A stretch of 64,000 nt of DNA, taken from contig CANQVE010000002.1 of NCBI GenBank assembly GCA_947627205.1, positions 62,001 through 126,000 on the forward strand, read 5' to 3'. Under the pieces are notes generated by a model. That model saw nothing but the letters and a program-made list of their open reading frames with translations. It had not been told where the DNA came from and did no database searches. Positions 36,399-45,931 of the stretch are shown here, piece after piece. Position numbers and translations under genes: made by a program. Source of the stretch: an uncultured Clostridia bacterium (GTDB taxonomy: Bacteria > Bacillota > Clostridia > Oscillospirales > Ruminococcaceae). Each line of letters opens with the position of its first letter. Positions within the stretch are counted from its first letter, which is position 1.

Positions 36399-37337
36399 TT
36401 AAACTAACCCTGCTTTTTCGTCAATTCCCATCATTATATTCAGACACTGTACCGCCGCTCCCGATGCGCCCTTTCCGAGATTGTCGATCCGCGAACAGAG
36501 AACGAGCCTCTCATCGTTTCCGTTTACGAATATCTGCATATTGTTTGTTCCGCTTATGTTATTAGCTCCGATAAAACCGTCCTCGGGCTCACCCTCGGGC
36601 ATTACCTTTACAAAATAAGAGCCGTTCTTATCGTAAAATTCCGAAAGCGCATTTCTTATGTCGCACGCTGTATATTTTTTTGTAAGAAGTCTTGTAAATA
36701 TCGGAACAGTCACTACCATTCCCGAAAAATAATCGCATACAAGCGGGTTAAATATAGGCGCATCTGAAAGCCCGCAGATCTTCTGCATTTCGGGGAGATG
36801 CTTGTGCTGTTGAGTAAGCGCATACTGACGAGGACTGTCATATTCCGCAGGGCGGTTTTCGCCCTCGTAAACGGCGATAGCTTTCTTTCCCGCGCCGCTG
36901 TATCCCGAAACAGCATGGCATACAACGGGATAATCTTCGGGCATTATGCCGAGCTTTATAAGCGGATATACCATTGAAATAAAGCCGCTCGCATAACAGC
37001 CGGGAACAGCCGTTCTGTTGCTGTTTTTTATTTTATTCCTGAATTCCGTTCCAAGCTCGGGAAATCCATACGCCCAGCCGGGATTTGTCCTATGCGCAGT
37101 AGAAGCGTCTATTATCCTCACTTTATCTCCCGCCATTGCGACAGCCTCTTTTGCCGCGGCGTCGGGCAGACATAAAAACGTGAAATCGGCAGAGTTTATC
37201 ATCTTTCTGCGCTCGTCGTAGTCCTTGCGCTTGTCCTCGTCAATTTTCAGCAGTTCAATATCATTTCTGGCTTCAAACCTTTCGAGAATTTTAAGCCCCG
37301 TAGTGCCCTCTTGCCCGTCAATATAAACCTTAACCAT
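36399..37337 (-). CDS. argC: N-acetyl-gamma-glutamyl-phosphate reductase, short type
   Basis: NADPH-dependent reductase of arginine synthesis. The N-terminal DGQEGTTGL nucleotide loop and the catalytic cysteine in VPGCYASGF are visible. At 312 aa it is the shorter, type 2 ArgC. It overlaps the argH end by 8 bases. Confidence 0.95.
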   Translation of the reverse strand: MVKVYIDGQEGTTGLKILERFEARNDIELLKIDEDKRKDYDERRKMINSADFTFLCLPDAAAKEAVAMAGDKVRIIDASTAHRTNPGWAYGFPELGTEFRNKIKNSNRTAVPGCYASGFISMVYPLIKLGIMPEDYPVVCHAVSGYSGAGKKAIAVYEGENRPAEYDSPRQYALTQQHKHLPEMQKICGLSDAPIFNPLVCDYFSGMVVTVPIFTRLLTKKYTACDIRNALSEFYDKNGSYFVKVMPEGEPEDGFIGANNISGTNNMQIFVNGNDERLVLCSRIDNLGKGASGAAVQCLNIMMGIDEKAGLV

Positions 37338-38715
37338 TGTTAAGCTCCTCTAGTTTTTTCTTTACAGAATTTATCTGCGTCAGCACGCTTTCAGGCGACG
37401 GACCGCCGAAAGATTTTCTCTCTTTAACGCAGGTTTCAAGATTTATAGCTTCATAAACATCATTGTCGAAAAGCTCGCTCGCTTTTTTGTATTCGTCGAG
37501 AGGAAGTTCTTCGAGCGTTGTGTTTTTGCTTATACAAAGAGCTACAAGCCCGCCCGTAATTTTATAAGCTGTTCTGAACGGCATACCTTTCTTTACTAGA
37601 TAATCCGCGCAGTCCGTTGCGTTTATAAAGCCCTTTGCGGCGGCTTTTCGCATATTGTCCCTAAGAACGGTCATTGTCGCCAGCATGGGCGTAAACGTTG
37701 AAATACAGAGCTTTATATTGTCTACAGCGTCAAAGATCGCTTCTTTGTCCTCCTGCATATCCTTATTATACGCAAGCGGCAGACCTTTCATCATAGTAAG
37801 GAGCGTCATATTGTCGCCAATGACACGCGCTGTCTTGCCCCTGATAAGCTCTGTAACATCGGGATTTTTCTTTTGAGGCATTATGCTCGAACCCGTTGAA
37901 AAAGCGTCGTCAAGCTCTATAAACTTAAACTCCCAACTGCACCATAAAATTATTTCCTCGGAAAATCTTGAAAGATGAACCATACAGATCGAAAGCGCAT
38001 TTGCAAGCTCCATACAGAAATCTCTGTCCGAAACTCCGTCAAGCGAGTTTTCCATAGGCTCTTTCATATTAAGCAGGGAAGTGGTGCGGAAGCGGTCGAT
38101 ATTGTATGTCGTCCCCGCAAGAGCACAGCTTCCGAGAGGATTTACGTTCATTCGCTTTTCCGTGTCGCAAAGCCTGTCAATATCTCTTAACAGCATCTGT
38201 GCATACGCCATAAGATGATGCCCGAATGTAATAGGCTGGGCGCGCTGTAAATGAGTATAGCCGGGCATTATAGTATCGGCATTTTCTTCGGCAAGTTTGC
38301 AGAGAATTTCAATAAGCGTTGAGAGTAGCTGTTTAATTTCCTTTATTTTGTCGCGCAGATAAAGCCGAATATCAAGAGCTACCTGGTCGTTTCTCGAACG
38401 CGACGTATGAAGCCTTTTTCCAACGTCGCCGAGACGCTTTGTAAGCTCTGCTTCGATAAACATGTGAATATCTTCCGCGTTCGGATCGAATACAAGTTTT
38501 CCGCTGTCTATATCCGCGAGAATTTCTTTTAAACCGCCGATTATCTCAAGGCTGTCGCTCATACTTATAATGCCCTGTTCTCCGAGCATCGTCGCGTGAG
38601 CTATACTGCCCGCAATATCCTGCCTGTACATTCTCGCATCAAAAGAAATAGAAGAGTTGAAAGCATTTACGCCCTCATCAACCTCTTTTGAAAATCTTCC
38701 TGCCCACATTGCCAT
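37330..38715 (-). CDS. argH: Argininosuccinate lyase
   Basis: Splits argininosuccinate into arginine and fumarate. The superfamily signature GSSIMPQKKNPD is intact, and TSRSRNDQVA is the early conserved block. I chose ATG 38715 (MAMWAGRF), preceded by AGGAG, giving 461 aa; the open frame to 38757 has no family match. Confidence 0.95.
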   Translation of the reverse strand: MAMWAGRFSKEVDEGVNAFNSSISFDARMYRQDIAGSIAHATMLGEQGIISMSDSLEIIGGLKEILADIDSGKLVFDPNAEDIHMFIEAELTKRLGDVGKRLHTSRSRNDQVALDIRLYLRDKIKEIKQLLSTLIEILCKLAEENADTIMPGYTHLQRAQPITFGHHLMAYAQMLLRDIDRLCDTEKRMNVNPLGSCALAGTTYNIDRFRTTSLLNMKEPMENSLDGVSDRDFCMELANALSICMVHLSRFSEEIILWCSWEFKFIELDDAFSTGSSIMPQKKNPDVTELIRGKTARVIGDNMTLLTMMKGLPLAYNKDMQEDKEAIFDAVDNIKLCISTFTPMLATMTVLRDNMRKAAAKGFINATDCADYLVKKGMPFRTAYKITGGLVALCISKNTTLEELPLDEYKKASELFDNDVYEAINLETCVKERKSFGGPSPESVLTQINSVKKKLEELNNG

Positions 38716-38784
38716 AATAAAAGTTACTCCTGTTGAATTTATATTATTAAACAGCAAAGCGGTTTTTCACCACTTTGCATGATA

Positions 38785-39486
38785 TTAAAACAGCTTTTCA
38801 AAAACTTCAAACGTTTCATCGCTCATTTTGCGTACAGATCCCGAAAGCGACATGGTGGAGAAACGGCCGTTTTTGTCACATTTCAGCGGTTTCAATGACG
38901 ATTTCGTGTTCCCGAAAAGCAGGGTTTTCGCCGTTTCAAGCGGTATCTCTCGCGGTAATATTTCCGAGCCGTGTTCGCCGCTTGCCGCCTGTTCCGCACA
39001 ACAAGTCTTTGGTTCTTGTGTAAACAGATGCGGAGGTTCGGGAATTTCCCATTCGCGGTATTCTCGGGTTATATCATCGGGAATACGGTTCTCTTTTGGG
39101 TTTTCCATTCTGCTGTAGCGAAAACTTATATATGTGTTTTTCCCCGTAACAAGCCCGTTGTCACGGTATACTGCTACGAACTCTCCGCGAGGCTCTCTCC
39201 AATAATATGCCGTGCCCTTTGGAATAAGAGCGCTGTACGCTCTGCCAAGCTCGCGTATGGTGTACTCAAACGCACACTCTATTTTCTCAACGGGAAGCCT
39301 TGCCATGACGGCCAAAGTTCCGTTTATAAGCGTCACGGGGTAAATAATATCGCCGACTTTAACCGATTTTATGTGAGGCATGATCGTATGATGACTGCCG
39401 TACACAACTTTCAAAGGACCTGTGTCGCCGGCCTTTTGGACCTTTGACACATATTCCTTTGACCAATAGACCATAAAACCGCTCAT
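38785..39486 (-). CDS. Unknown protein between argG and argH
   Basis: 233 aa, not recognised. Residues 1-130 are beta-rich (MVYWSKEYVSKVQ, VKVGDIIYPV, GTAYYWREPRGEF) and loosely recall small PUA/ASCH-like barrels; the rest is basic and disordered-looking. The ATG overlaps the argG stop by one base (TAATG), so translation is coupled. A second start at 39474 (MVYW) is possible. Its place between the last two arginine enzymes suggests a linked function, but none can be named. Confidence 0.65.
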   Translation of the reverse strand: MSGFMVYWSKEYVSKVQKAGDTGPLKVVYGSHHTIMPHIKSVKVGDIIYPVTLINGTLAVMARLPVEKIECAFEYTIRELGRAYSALIPKGTAYYWREPRGEFVAVYRDNGLVTGKNTYISFRYSRMENPKENRIPDDITREYREWEIPEPPHLFTQEPKTCCAEQAASGEHGSEILPREIPLETAKTLLFGNTKSSLKPLKCDKNGRFSTMSLSGSVRKMSDETFEVFEKLF

Positions 39487-40712
39487 TATTTCTTGTTTCT
39501 GTCAGCGTCAAGCAATGCCTTTACCTTGATAGGCAGACCGAACAGGTTTATAAATCCTGCGCTGTCTTTCTGGTTGTATACATCATCTTCGCCGAATGAA
39601 GCAAAGTCCTCGCTGTAGAGAGTATACGGAGAAGTAACGCCCGCATTTATGATATTGCCCTTGTAGAGCTTCAGCTTTACATCGCCCGTAACAGTCTCCT
39701 GCGTCTTATTTACAAAAGCATCCATAGCTTCGCGCAGGGGAGTATACCACTGACCATTATAAACAAGCTCCGCATATTTCTGCGCAAGTCCGTATTTATA
39801 GTGCTGTGTTTCCTTGTCAAGACAGATAGTTTCAAGAACTTCATGAGCGTGATAGAGAATAGTTCCGCCGGGAGTTTCATAAACGCCTCTTGACTTCATT
39901 CCGACAAGTCTGTTTTCAACAACGTCAAACAAACCTATACCGTTTTCTCCGCCAACCTTGTTCAATGCCTTGATGAGCTTTACGCCGTCCATTTCTTCGC
40001 CGTTAAGCGCGGTAGGAACGCCCTTTTCAAAATGAATGGTTATATAAGTGGGCTTGTCGGGAGCCTGCTCGGGAGAAACACCGAGTTCAAGAAATCCCTC
40101 TTTATTATACTGCGGTTCATTTGCAGGATCTTCAAGGTCAAGTCCCTCATGAGAAAGATGCCACAGGTTCATATCCTTAGAATAGTTTGTTTCGCGCGTT
40201 ATCTTTATGGGAACATTATGCGCCTCTGCATAGTCAATTTCCTGATCGCGCGACTTGATATCCCAAATTCTCCAGGGAGCAATTATCTTCATTTCGGGAG
40301 CAAGCGCCTTTATCGTAAGCTCAAAACGAACTTGGTCGTTGCCTTTTCCCGTACAGCCGTGGCAGATAGCGTCCGCGCCCTCTTTCTTTGCTATCTCAAC
40401 AATTCTCTTTGCAATGGGCGGACGAGCAAAAGATGTTCCGAGGAGATAACCCTCATACTTTGCGCCCGCTTTGAGAGTAGGGAATACAAAGTCGTTTACA
40501 AATTCGTCCTGAATGTCCTCGATGTAGAGCTTTGAAGCGCCTGTTTTCTTCGCGCGCTCTTCAAGGCCCTCTATCTCTGCATCCTGTCCGACGTTTCCCG
40601 CAACGCAAATTACCTCACAGCCCGGATAAGTTTCCTTGAGCCAAGGAATGATGATCGACGTATCAAGTCCTCCGGAATATGCAAGAACTACTTTTTTTAT
40701 CTGATCTGCCAT
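39486..40712 (-). CDS. argG: Argininosuccinate synthase
   Basis: ATP-dependent joining of citrulline and aspartate. The N-terminal PP-loop AYSGGLDTS, the [15 protein letters not shown] block and a 408-aa length are typical. It is the first gene of the minus-strand arginine operon; AAAGGAG lies 7 bases before the ATG. Confidence 0.98.
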   Translation of the reverse strand: MADQIKKVVLAYSGGLDTSIIIPWLKETYPGCEVICVAGNVGQDAEIEGLEERAKKTGASKLYIEDIQDEFVNDFVFPTLKAGAKYEGYLLGTSFARPPIAKRIVEIAKKEGADAICHGCTGKGNDQVRFELTIKALAPEMKIIAPWRIWDIKSRDQEIDYAEAHNVPIKITRETNYSKDMNLWHLSHEGLDLEDPANEPQYNKEGFLELGVSPEQAPDKPTYITIHFEKGVPTALNGEEMDGVKLIKALNKVGGENGIGLFDVVENRLVGMKSRGVYETPGGTILYHAHEVLETICLDKETQHYKYGLAQKYAELVYNGQWYTPLREAMDAFVNKTQETVTGDVKLKLYKGNIINAGVTSPYTLYSEDFASFGEDDVYNQKDSAGFINLFGLPIKVKALLDADRNKK

Positions 40713-40754
40713 AATTAAAAAACTCCTTTACAGAAAAAATTATTTACATATTTG

Positions 40755-40783
40755 ATTTTACATTTATTCATTTTATTTGTCAA
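40755..40783 (-). promoter_or_regulatory. Promoter of the arginine operon
   Basis: On the minus strand TTGACA (40778-40783), a 17-base spacer and TAAAAT (40755-40760), about 43 bases before argG. Confidence 0.7.
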
Positions 40784-40877
40784 GCATAAATATTCATTCT
40801 AATGAATATTATTTAAATATTTAACAAAAATTTTAAAATTATTCCGATAAATAGTGAATATAATTGAATAACATTCA
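40783..40877 (-). promoter_or_regulatory. Cluster of ArgR-like half-sites
   Basis: Between the divergent argG and XRE promoters are five TGAAT/ATTCA half-sites. Two form the 22-bp palindrome AATATTCATT-N2-AATGAATATT (40789-40810), and two more form TGAAT-N3-ATTCA at 40865-40877; one more TGAAT is at 40855. The Firmicutes ARG box is TGAAT-N4-ATTCA, so these are near rather than exact matches. No argR gene is in the window. Confidence 0.5.
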
Positions 40878-40898
40878 TTATTTGTTATTTTAATACGC

Positions 40899-40941
40899 TT
40901 GACAAAAACGTTTCATATTGTTATAATTAAAATATGAAACG
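40899..40941 (+). promoter_or_regulatory. Promoter and operator of the XRE-ImmA operon
   Basis: TTGACA (40899-40904), a 17-base spacer and TATAAT (40922-40927). A perfect 11-bp inverted repeat, CGTTTCATATT at 40909-40919 and AATATGAAACG at 40931-40941, is centred on the -10 box. Such placement fits autorepression by the XRE protein encoded next. Confidence 0.8.
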
Positions 40942-40952
40942 GAGGGGATATT

Positions 40953-41345
40953 ATGAAAATATCTGAAAAACTTGATTGTCTGCTTACAAGGAAAAGAATA
41001 AGCAGGAGCGACTTTGCAAAATCAGTGGGGATAACCTACAGAGCGCTGTATTACTATCTGAACGGCGACAGAAAACCAAGAAAAGAAATATTGAACAGAA
41101 TGGCAGAACAGCTCGGAGTAACGCCGGAATTTCTTTCAGACAACAATATTGATATCGAACTTTCTGCAGAGGACAAACTGTTAAAAACTCTTATGGACAA
41201 CGGCAGAAGAAGTACGGGCGCTATAAGATTTGTTGAAGAAACAAAAGGTTTGTTTGCGGGAAACTCTATTTCCGACAAGGATAAAGAGTTGCTGATAGAG
41301 TGTCTGAATGAGATCTATCTTGACAGCCGCAAAGAAAAGCCGTGA
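40953..41345 (+). CDS. XRE-family transcriptional repressor
   Basis: 130 aa with an N-terminal helix-turn-helix (about 5-58; SRSDFAKSVGITYRALYYYLNGDRKP) and a C-terminal helical region of about 65 residues. GGAGGGG precedes the ATG. The 11-bp inverted repeat over its own promoter is the likely operator. The next gene is an ImmA/IrrE-type protease, which in ICEBs1 and in the IrrE-DdrO pair cleaves the cognate XRE repressor. Confidence 0.88.
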   Translation: MKISEKLDCLLTRKRISRSDFAKSVGITYRALYYYLNGDRKPRKEILNRMAEQLGVTPEFLSDNNIDIELSAEDKLLKTLMDNGRRSTGAIRFVEETKGLFAGNSISDKDKELLIECLNEIYLDSRKEKP

Positions 41346-41391
41346 TATTTGCGTTTTGTGACCGCGCTCTTCCGAAAGACAGGAGCTATAG

Positions 41392-41886
41392 ATGAAACGG
41401 ATCATTGAACTTGCAAACAGAATTAGAAACGAATACGGCGCAAACGCATTAGAAACGGCAGAAGATCTCGGTGTAAAAGTCTGGTTCAGAAAACTCGGTT
41501 CTCTGAAAGGGTTTTATTTGTCCGAAAACGGTACAAGATATATAGTGATAAACGAAGACCTTGATGATAAGATGAAAGAGGTCGTCTGTGCCCACGAGCT
41601 TGGTCACGATATGCTCCACAGAGAGCTTTCCGAGGGAAGAATTCGCGAGACCACATTATTTCTCGAAAACAGCAGGACCGAGCGTGAAGCAAACTTGTTT
41701 GCGGCGTCTTTGCTTATTTCCGACAGCGAGATACTGACTGAACTTGAAAGCGAAAATTCTCTCGAAGCGCTTTCCCAAAAGCTCGGTTATCCGACCGAGA
41801 TAATTTCGTATAAGCTCATTGCCCTTAACAGCGAGGGCAATGATTTCAATATATCCGATATCAAAAATGATTTCTTAAAGGGATAA
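41392..41886 (+). CDS. ImmA/IrrE-type metallopeptidase
   Basis: 164 aa of the COG2856 family. The zinc motif HELGHDMLH is near residues 69-77, with a downstream glutamate in EREANLFAASLL. In known pairs the protease cuts an XRE repressor to release an operon. It lies 46 bases after the XRE gene and 5 bases before the M42 gene. No integrase or phage gene is nearby, so this looks like a chromosomal stress or nutrient switch. Confidence 0.88.
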   Translation: MKRIIELANRIRNEYGANALETAEDLGVKVWFRKLGSLKGFYLSENGTRYIVINEDLDDKMKEVVCAHELGHDMLHRELSEGRIRETTLFLENSRTEREANLFAASLLISDSEILTELESENSLEALSQKLGYPTEIISYKLIALNSEGNDFNISDIKNDFLKG

Positions 41887-41891
41887 ATAAA

Positions 41892-42899
41892 ATGGACATA
41901 AAATCGGTTTTAAAAGACCTCACTGACTGCGCGGGAGTTTCGGGCGACGAATTTTCTGCTTCCGAAAAGGCCGCGGAATATCTGCGTGAATATGCCGAAA
42001 AGGTAAGCGTCGATAAATTCGGGAGCGTTACGGGGTTTATACCGTCGGGAAAGCCTCAGGCGAAAACGCTCCTGCTTGACGCTCATATAGACCAAGTAGG
42101 GCTTATTGTGACCTATATTGACGAAAACGGCTTTATAGGCGCGGGAACTTGCGGTTCTCCCGATCTTAAAACGCTTCTTGCTCAGTCGGTCACTATTCAC
42201 GGGAAAAAAGATGTTCTCGGAGTTATTTCAACTCTCCCTCCTCATGTTAAAAAAGAAACATCTGTTCCCGAAACAGGCGATATTTATATAGACGTCGGCA
42301 TGTCCAAAAATAAAGCCAAAGAATATATTTCGCTCGGCGACAGGATAACCGTAAATTCAAAGTTCCGCGAATTGTCGGATAAAATAGTATCAGCTCCCGC
42401 AATTGACGACAGAAGCGGTGTTTGCGCTGTACTTTCAGCTCTTGAAAAATTGAAAGGCAAAAAGCTGAAATATAATATTGCGGTATGCTTTTCCTGCCGT
42501 GAAGAAACAGGGGAGAGCGGAGCAAAGATGAACGGCTATAAACTTAGCCCCGACGAAGCGATAGTTGTCGATGTTTCTTTCGGAAACACTCCCGACAGCT
42601 CTCCAAAAGATACCGCAAAGCTCGGAAGCGGTGTTATGATAGGGTTTTCAGCTTCTCTCGACAAGGAAATGTCAAATAAACTGTGCAGTCTTTCGCAGAG
42701 CTTCAATATTCCTTACACCCGCGAGATAATGCCAAGTACAACGGGAACAAACGCGGACGCTCTCGGAATATGCAAAAGCGGAATAAGATGCTGTACGCTT
42801 TCGATACCCATAAGATATATGCATACGCCCGTTGAAACAATAGACCTGAGCGATATAGAGAACACGGCGTCGCTTATCTGCAAATATTCGGAGGAATAA
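41892..42899 (+). CDS. M42-family aminopeptidase (first paralogue)
   Basis: 335-aa dimetal peptidase. Metal ligands fit DAHIDQVGLIV, IDDRSGV, CREETGESGA, and the distal MHTPVETI. M42 enzymes form large tetrahedral particles acting on peptides; some members are annotated as endoglucanases. It is followed 4 bases later by a second member, so the operon encodes two related subunits. Confidence 0.9.
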   Translation: MDIKSVLKDLTDCAGVSGDEFSASEKAAEYLREYAEKVSVDKFGSVTGFIPSGKPQAKTLLLDAHIDQVGLIVTYIDENGFIGAGTCGSPDLKTLLAQSVTIHGKKDVLGVISTLPPHVKKETSVPETGDIYIDVGMSKNKAKEYISLGDRITVNSKFRELSDKIVSAPAIDDRSGVCAVLSALEKLKGKKLKYNIAVCFSCREETGESGAKMNGYKLSPDEAIVVDVSFGNTPDSSPKDTAKLGSGVMIGFSASLDKEMSNKLCSLSQSFNIPYTREIMPSTTGTNADALGICKSGIRCCTLSIPIRYMHTPVETIDLSDIENTASLICKYSEE

Positions 42900-42903
42900 C
42901 GGT

Positions 42904-43908
42904 ATGCTCAGAAAATTATGTGAAATAAACGGAGCTTCGGGCGATGAAAGCAGAGTGCGCGAATTTATAAAGGATAATATAAGCGCAGATGAAGTCTATA
43001 CCGACAATGTCGGTAATCTCATCGTATTCAAAAAAGGCAGGAAAACTCCCAAAAACAAGATAATGTTCGCCGCTCATATAGACGAAGTGGGACTTATGAT
43101 AACGTATGCGGACGAAGAGGGTTTTCTGCGCTTCGGGGCAGTGGGCGGCATAGATCCGTCTGTTATTATCGGCAGAGGGTTCAGGCTTGAAAACGGAAAG
43201 TATGCTGTTTGTTCGACAAAAGCTGTCCACCAGCAAACCAAGGACGAGCGCAAAATAATGCCCGAAATAAGCGAACTTTATCTTGATATCGGAGCAAGCT
43301 CCCGCGAAGAAGCCGAAAGCATTGCGCCTCTTGGGAGCTATGCATATTTTGACGCGGAGTATTTTGAATTCGGAGACGGTTATTTAAAAGGAAAGTCAAT
43401 TGACGACCGAGCGGGCTGTCTTGTCCTTATGGACATGATAAACAAAACGCCCGAATATGATGCATGGTATGCTTTTACCGTCCGCGAGGAGATAGGAACG
43501 CGCGGAGCCGCCGCGGCGGCATTTGGCGTTGCTCCCGATATTGCTTTTGTAATTGAAACGACAACTGCCTGCGATATTGCGGGAGTTTCGGGTGCAAAAA
43601 AAGTTTGCGAGCTGGGAAAAGGCGCGGTTGTTTCTTATATGGACAACGGCACGCTCTATGACAGAGATTTGTACTCTCTTGCAATGAATACCGCAAATGA
43701 ACATAAAATTCCCGTCCAGACAAAAACCGTTATTGCGGGCGGGAATGACAGCCGCGCAATAAGCGTGAGCCGTTCCGGAGTAAGGACTTGTGCTATTTCC
43801 GTTCCTTGCAGATATCTTCATTCGCCGTCCTGCGTTATTAAACTAAGCGATCTTGACGCTGTCAAAATGCTTTCGGAGAAAATGCTGTCTGCGGCGGCTG
43901 AAATATGA
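42904..43908 (+). CDS. M42-family aminopeptidase (second paralogue)
   Basis: 334 aa. Same metal motifs: AAHIDEVGLMI, IDDRAGC, VREEIGTRGA and LHSPSCVI. It is clearly related to the gene before it but divergent, so the pair may form mixed particles or differ in specificity. It overlaps the next gene by 4 bases. Confidence 0.9.
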   Translation: MLRKLCEINGASGDESRVREFIKDNISADEVYTDNVGNLIVFKKGRKTPKNKIMFAAHIDEVGLMITYADEEGFLRFGAVGGIDPSVIIGRGFRLENGKYAVCSTKAVHQQTKDERKIMPEISELYLDIGASSREEAESIAPLGSYAYFDAEYFEFGDGYLKGKSIDDRAGCLVLMDMINKTPEYDAWYAFTVREEIGTRGAAAAAFGVAPDIAFVIETTTACDIAGVSGAKKVCELGKGAVVSYMDNGTLYDRDLYSLAMNTANEHKIPVQTKTVIAGGNDSRAISVSRSGVRTCAISVPCRYLHSPSCVIKLSDLDAVKMLSEKMLSAAAEI

Positions 43909-44618
43909 TAAAGCGAATAATTTCAGAGGACGATCTTTTAATGCTCCCGAAAAGCGGGATAGAAGCTCAAAAAATAAGAGCGCTGTTAAAAGCATACGGA
44001 ACGAATTATGATTTTTGCAGTTTCTATAAATCGGACGAGTTTATTTTAGCACGCTTTTATGATGAGTTTGTTATATGCGAATACGGCAAGGCGGATAATA
44101 TCAAATTAGACGAATTGTGCGAATTTCTGACTTTCAGCGGTTTTTCAAAGATATTTTGTTCTGAAAATGTCGCAGTAGTTCTAAAAGGTGATCTTTCGCT
44201 CAATTGCAAAAAACTGAATTTAATGAAGTTCTGCGGAAAAGCTCCCGAAGTGTGCGGGAATTATACAGAGCTTTCTTTGACAGAAGCGTATGATATTCTA
44301 AAAACTTCGTTTGAAATAAATTTTGAGTCTTGGTATCTCGATATGTCGCACAGAATAAGGCACGGTATTTCAAAACTTTACGGCAATGACAGCTCTGTTC
44401 TTGCTGTTCAGCACGATCTTTGCGGAGAGGCTCTTTTGTCGCAGATAGCGACAATTCCAGAAAAGCGCGGACAGGGAAAGGCTTCGGAGCTTATTTTGTC
44501 CGTTTGCAAAATGCTTTGTAAAAGCAAGATTTTTTTGCTTTGCGAGGACAAGAATTTGTCGTTTTATAGGAAGCTGGGTTTCATTCAATCCGGGTTCAAG
44601 TGCGAACTTTCTGAATAA
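43905..44618 (+). CDS. GNAT-family N-acetyltransferase
   Basis: 237 aa. The C-terminal half carries the acetyl-CoA loop TIPEKRGQGKASELIL and the strand YRKLGF. The N-terminal half (about 1-120) is a separate, less conserved domain. Translation is coupled to the M42 gene (ATGA). It ends the XRE-ImmA operon. The acceptor is unknown. Confidence 0.8.
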   Translation: MIKRIISEDDLLMLPKSGIEAQKIRALLKAYGTNYDFCSFYKSDEFILARFYDEFVICEYGKADNIKLDELCEFLTFSGFSKIFCSENVAVVLKGDLSLNCKKLNLMKFCGKAPEVCGNYTELSLTEAYDILKTSFEINFESWYLDMSHRIRHGISKLYGNDSSVLAVQHDLCGEALLSQIATIPEKRGQGKASELILSVCKMLCKSKIFLLCEDKNLSFYRKLGFIQSGFKCELSE

Positions 44619-44642
44619 AATCTGAAATATTGTTCATATATA

Positions 44643-44671
44643 TTGACTTATTTATAAAATTGTGATAAAAT
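44643..44671 (+). promoter_or_regulatory. Promoter of the tmk gene cluster
   Basis: TTGACT at 44643-44648, a 17-base spacer and TAAAAT at 44666-44671, 33 bases before the start. Confidence 0.65.
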
Positions 44672-44704
44672 ATATTATATGTTAATTTACGGAAGTGGTT
44701 TTTT

Positions 44705-45367
44705 ATGCCGAATGGAAAACTTGTTGTAATAGAGGGGCTTGACGGCTGCGGAAAATCAACGCAGCTCGGACTTCTGACAGAGCATTTAAAAAAGCTCGGA
44801 AAGGATTTTCGCGCTGTAAGTTTTCCGAACTATGAAACGCTTAGCGGAAAGCTGGTCCGGCAATATCTTGACGGTACAATTAAATGCGAGGGAAAAAACG
44901 GAGCTTTTTCGGCTTCTGCTATCTATGCTGTTGACAGATATGTAAGCTACGTTACAGACTGGAAAGAATTTTACCTGAACGGCGGTTTTGTTATCACGGG
45001 AAGATATACGACTTCAAATGCAATATATCAATTAGCAAAAATGCCCGAAGAAGAATATGACTTATTTCTGGAATGGCTTTTTGATTTTGAGTATAAAAAA
45101 CTCGGTATTCCCGAACCCGACCAGGTCGTTTTTCTGGATATGCCCGTTGAAGTTTCGCAGGAGCTTCTGAAAAAGCGTTATAACGGTGATGAAAATAAAA
45201 AGGATATCCACGAAAGAAACGTAAGTTTTCTGGAACAGTGCCGTAAAAGCGCATTGTACGCGGCAGAGCGCTGCGGCTGGGATATAGTCGAATGTGCAAA
45301 AGACGGCAGTCCGCTTTCTGTAGAAGATATTTTCAAAAAAATATGCGGACAGCTTCATATTATATGA
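44705..45367 (+). CDS. tmk: Thymidylate kinase
   Basis: P-loop kinase making dTDP from dTMP. EGLDGCGKST is at residues 9-18, and GRYTTSNAIYQ stands for the family's DR(Y/W) substrate segment. The 220-aa length fits. A deoxynucleoside kinase of the same fold is the alternative. It is the first of a ten-gene plus-strand cluster. Confidence 0.88.
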   Translation: MPNGKLVVIEGLDGCGKSTQLGLLTEHLKKLGKDFRAVSFPNYETLSGKLVRQYLDGTIKCEGKNGAFSASAIYAVDRYVSYVTDWKEFYLNGGFVITGRYTTSNAIYQLAKMPEEEYDLFLEWLFDFEYKKLGIPEPDQVVFLDMPVEVSQELLKKRYNGDENKKDIHERNVSFLEQCRKSALYAAERCGWDIVECAKDGSPLSVEDIFKKICGQLHII

Positions 45368-45385
45368 CCAAAGGAGAACAATAAA

Positions 45386-45931
45386 ATGGTTTATGTATTT
45401 CTTGCAAACGGATTTGAAGAAACCGAGGCTATTGCGCCGATAGATATGCTGCGCAGGGCAAAACTTGATGTAATAACCGTCGGCATTGGCGGAAAGAAAG
45501 TTATAAGTTCTCATAAGATCCCTATGAAAGCAGATATTGAAGATAGAGATATTGAACTTTCGGACAAGCTCGAAATGATAGTTTTACCCGGAGGTTCTCT
45601 GGGAACTGAAAATCTTGAGGCTTCAAGTGTTGTTCAGTCGGCGATAGACTATTGCGCTGAAAATCATATCCCTATGGGAGCAATTTGCGCGGCGCCCTCT
45701 ATCTACGGAAAAAGAGGATTTTTGAAAGGACATAAGGCTACTGCTTTTCCCAACTACAGAAAATACCTTGACGGCGCACAAATATCGGAACATAATGTTG
45801 TAACCGACGGACTTTTCACAACTGCTGCGGGAGCGGGAGTTTCGATAGATTTCGGACTTGAACTTGTAAAAGTTCTTAAAGGAAAAGAACTAAGCGACAC
45901 GATACGCAACACGATACAATGCGAGAAATAA
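45386..45931 (+). CDS. DJ-1/PfpI-family protein
   Basis: 181 aa with the nucleophile cysteine in GAICAAPSIYG and the acidic partner in NGFEETEAI, as in DJ-1 and YajL. This group includes protein deglycase-like and glyoxalase-like activities; the substrate here cannot be told. It overlaps the next gene by 13 bases. Confidence 0.9.
   Translation: MVYVFLANGFEETEAIAPIDMLRRAKLDVITVGIGGKKVISSHKIPMKADIEDRDIELSDKLEMIVLPGGSLGTENLEASSVVQSAIDYCAENHIPMGAICAAPSIYGKRGFLKGHKATAFPNYRKYLDGAQISEHNVVTDGLFTTAAGAGVSIDFGLELVKVLKGKELSDTIRNTIQCEK

Noticed and set aside
40953..41886. XRE plus ImmA as part of a prophage or integrative element
   Set aside because: No integrase, phage structural or conjugation gene lies near; flanking genes are arginine and peptidase housekeeping genes.
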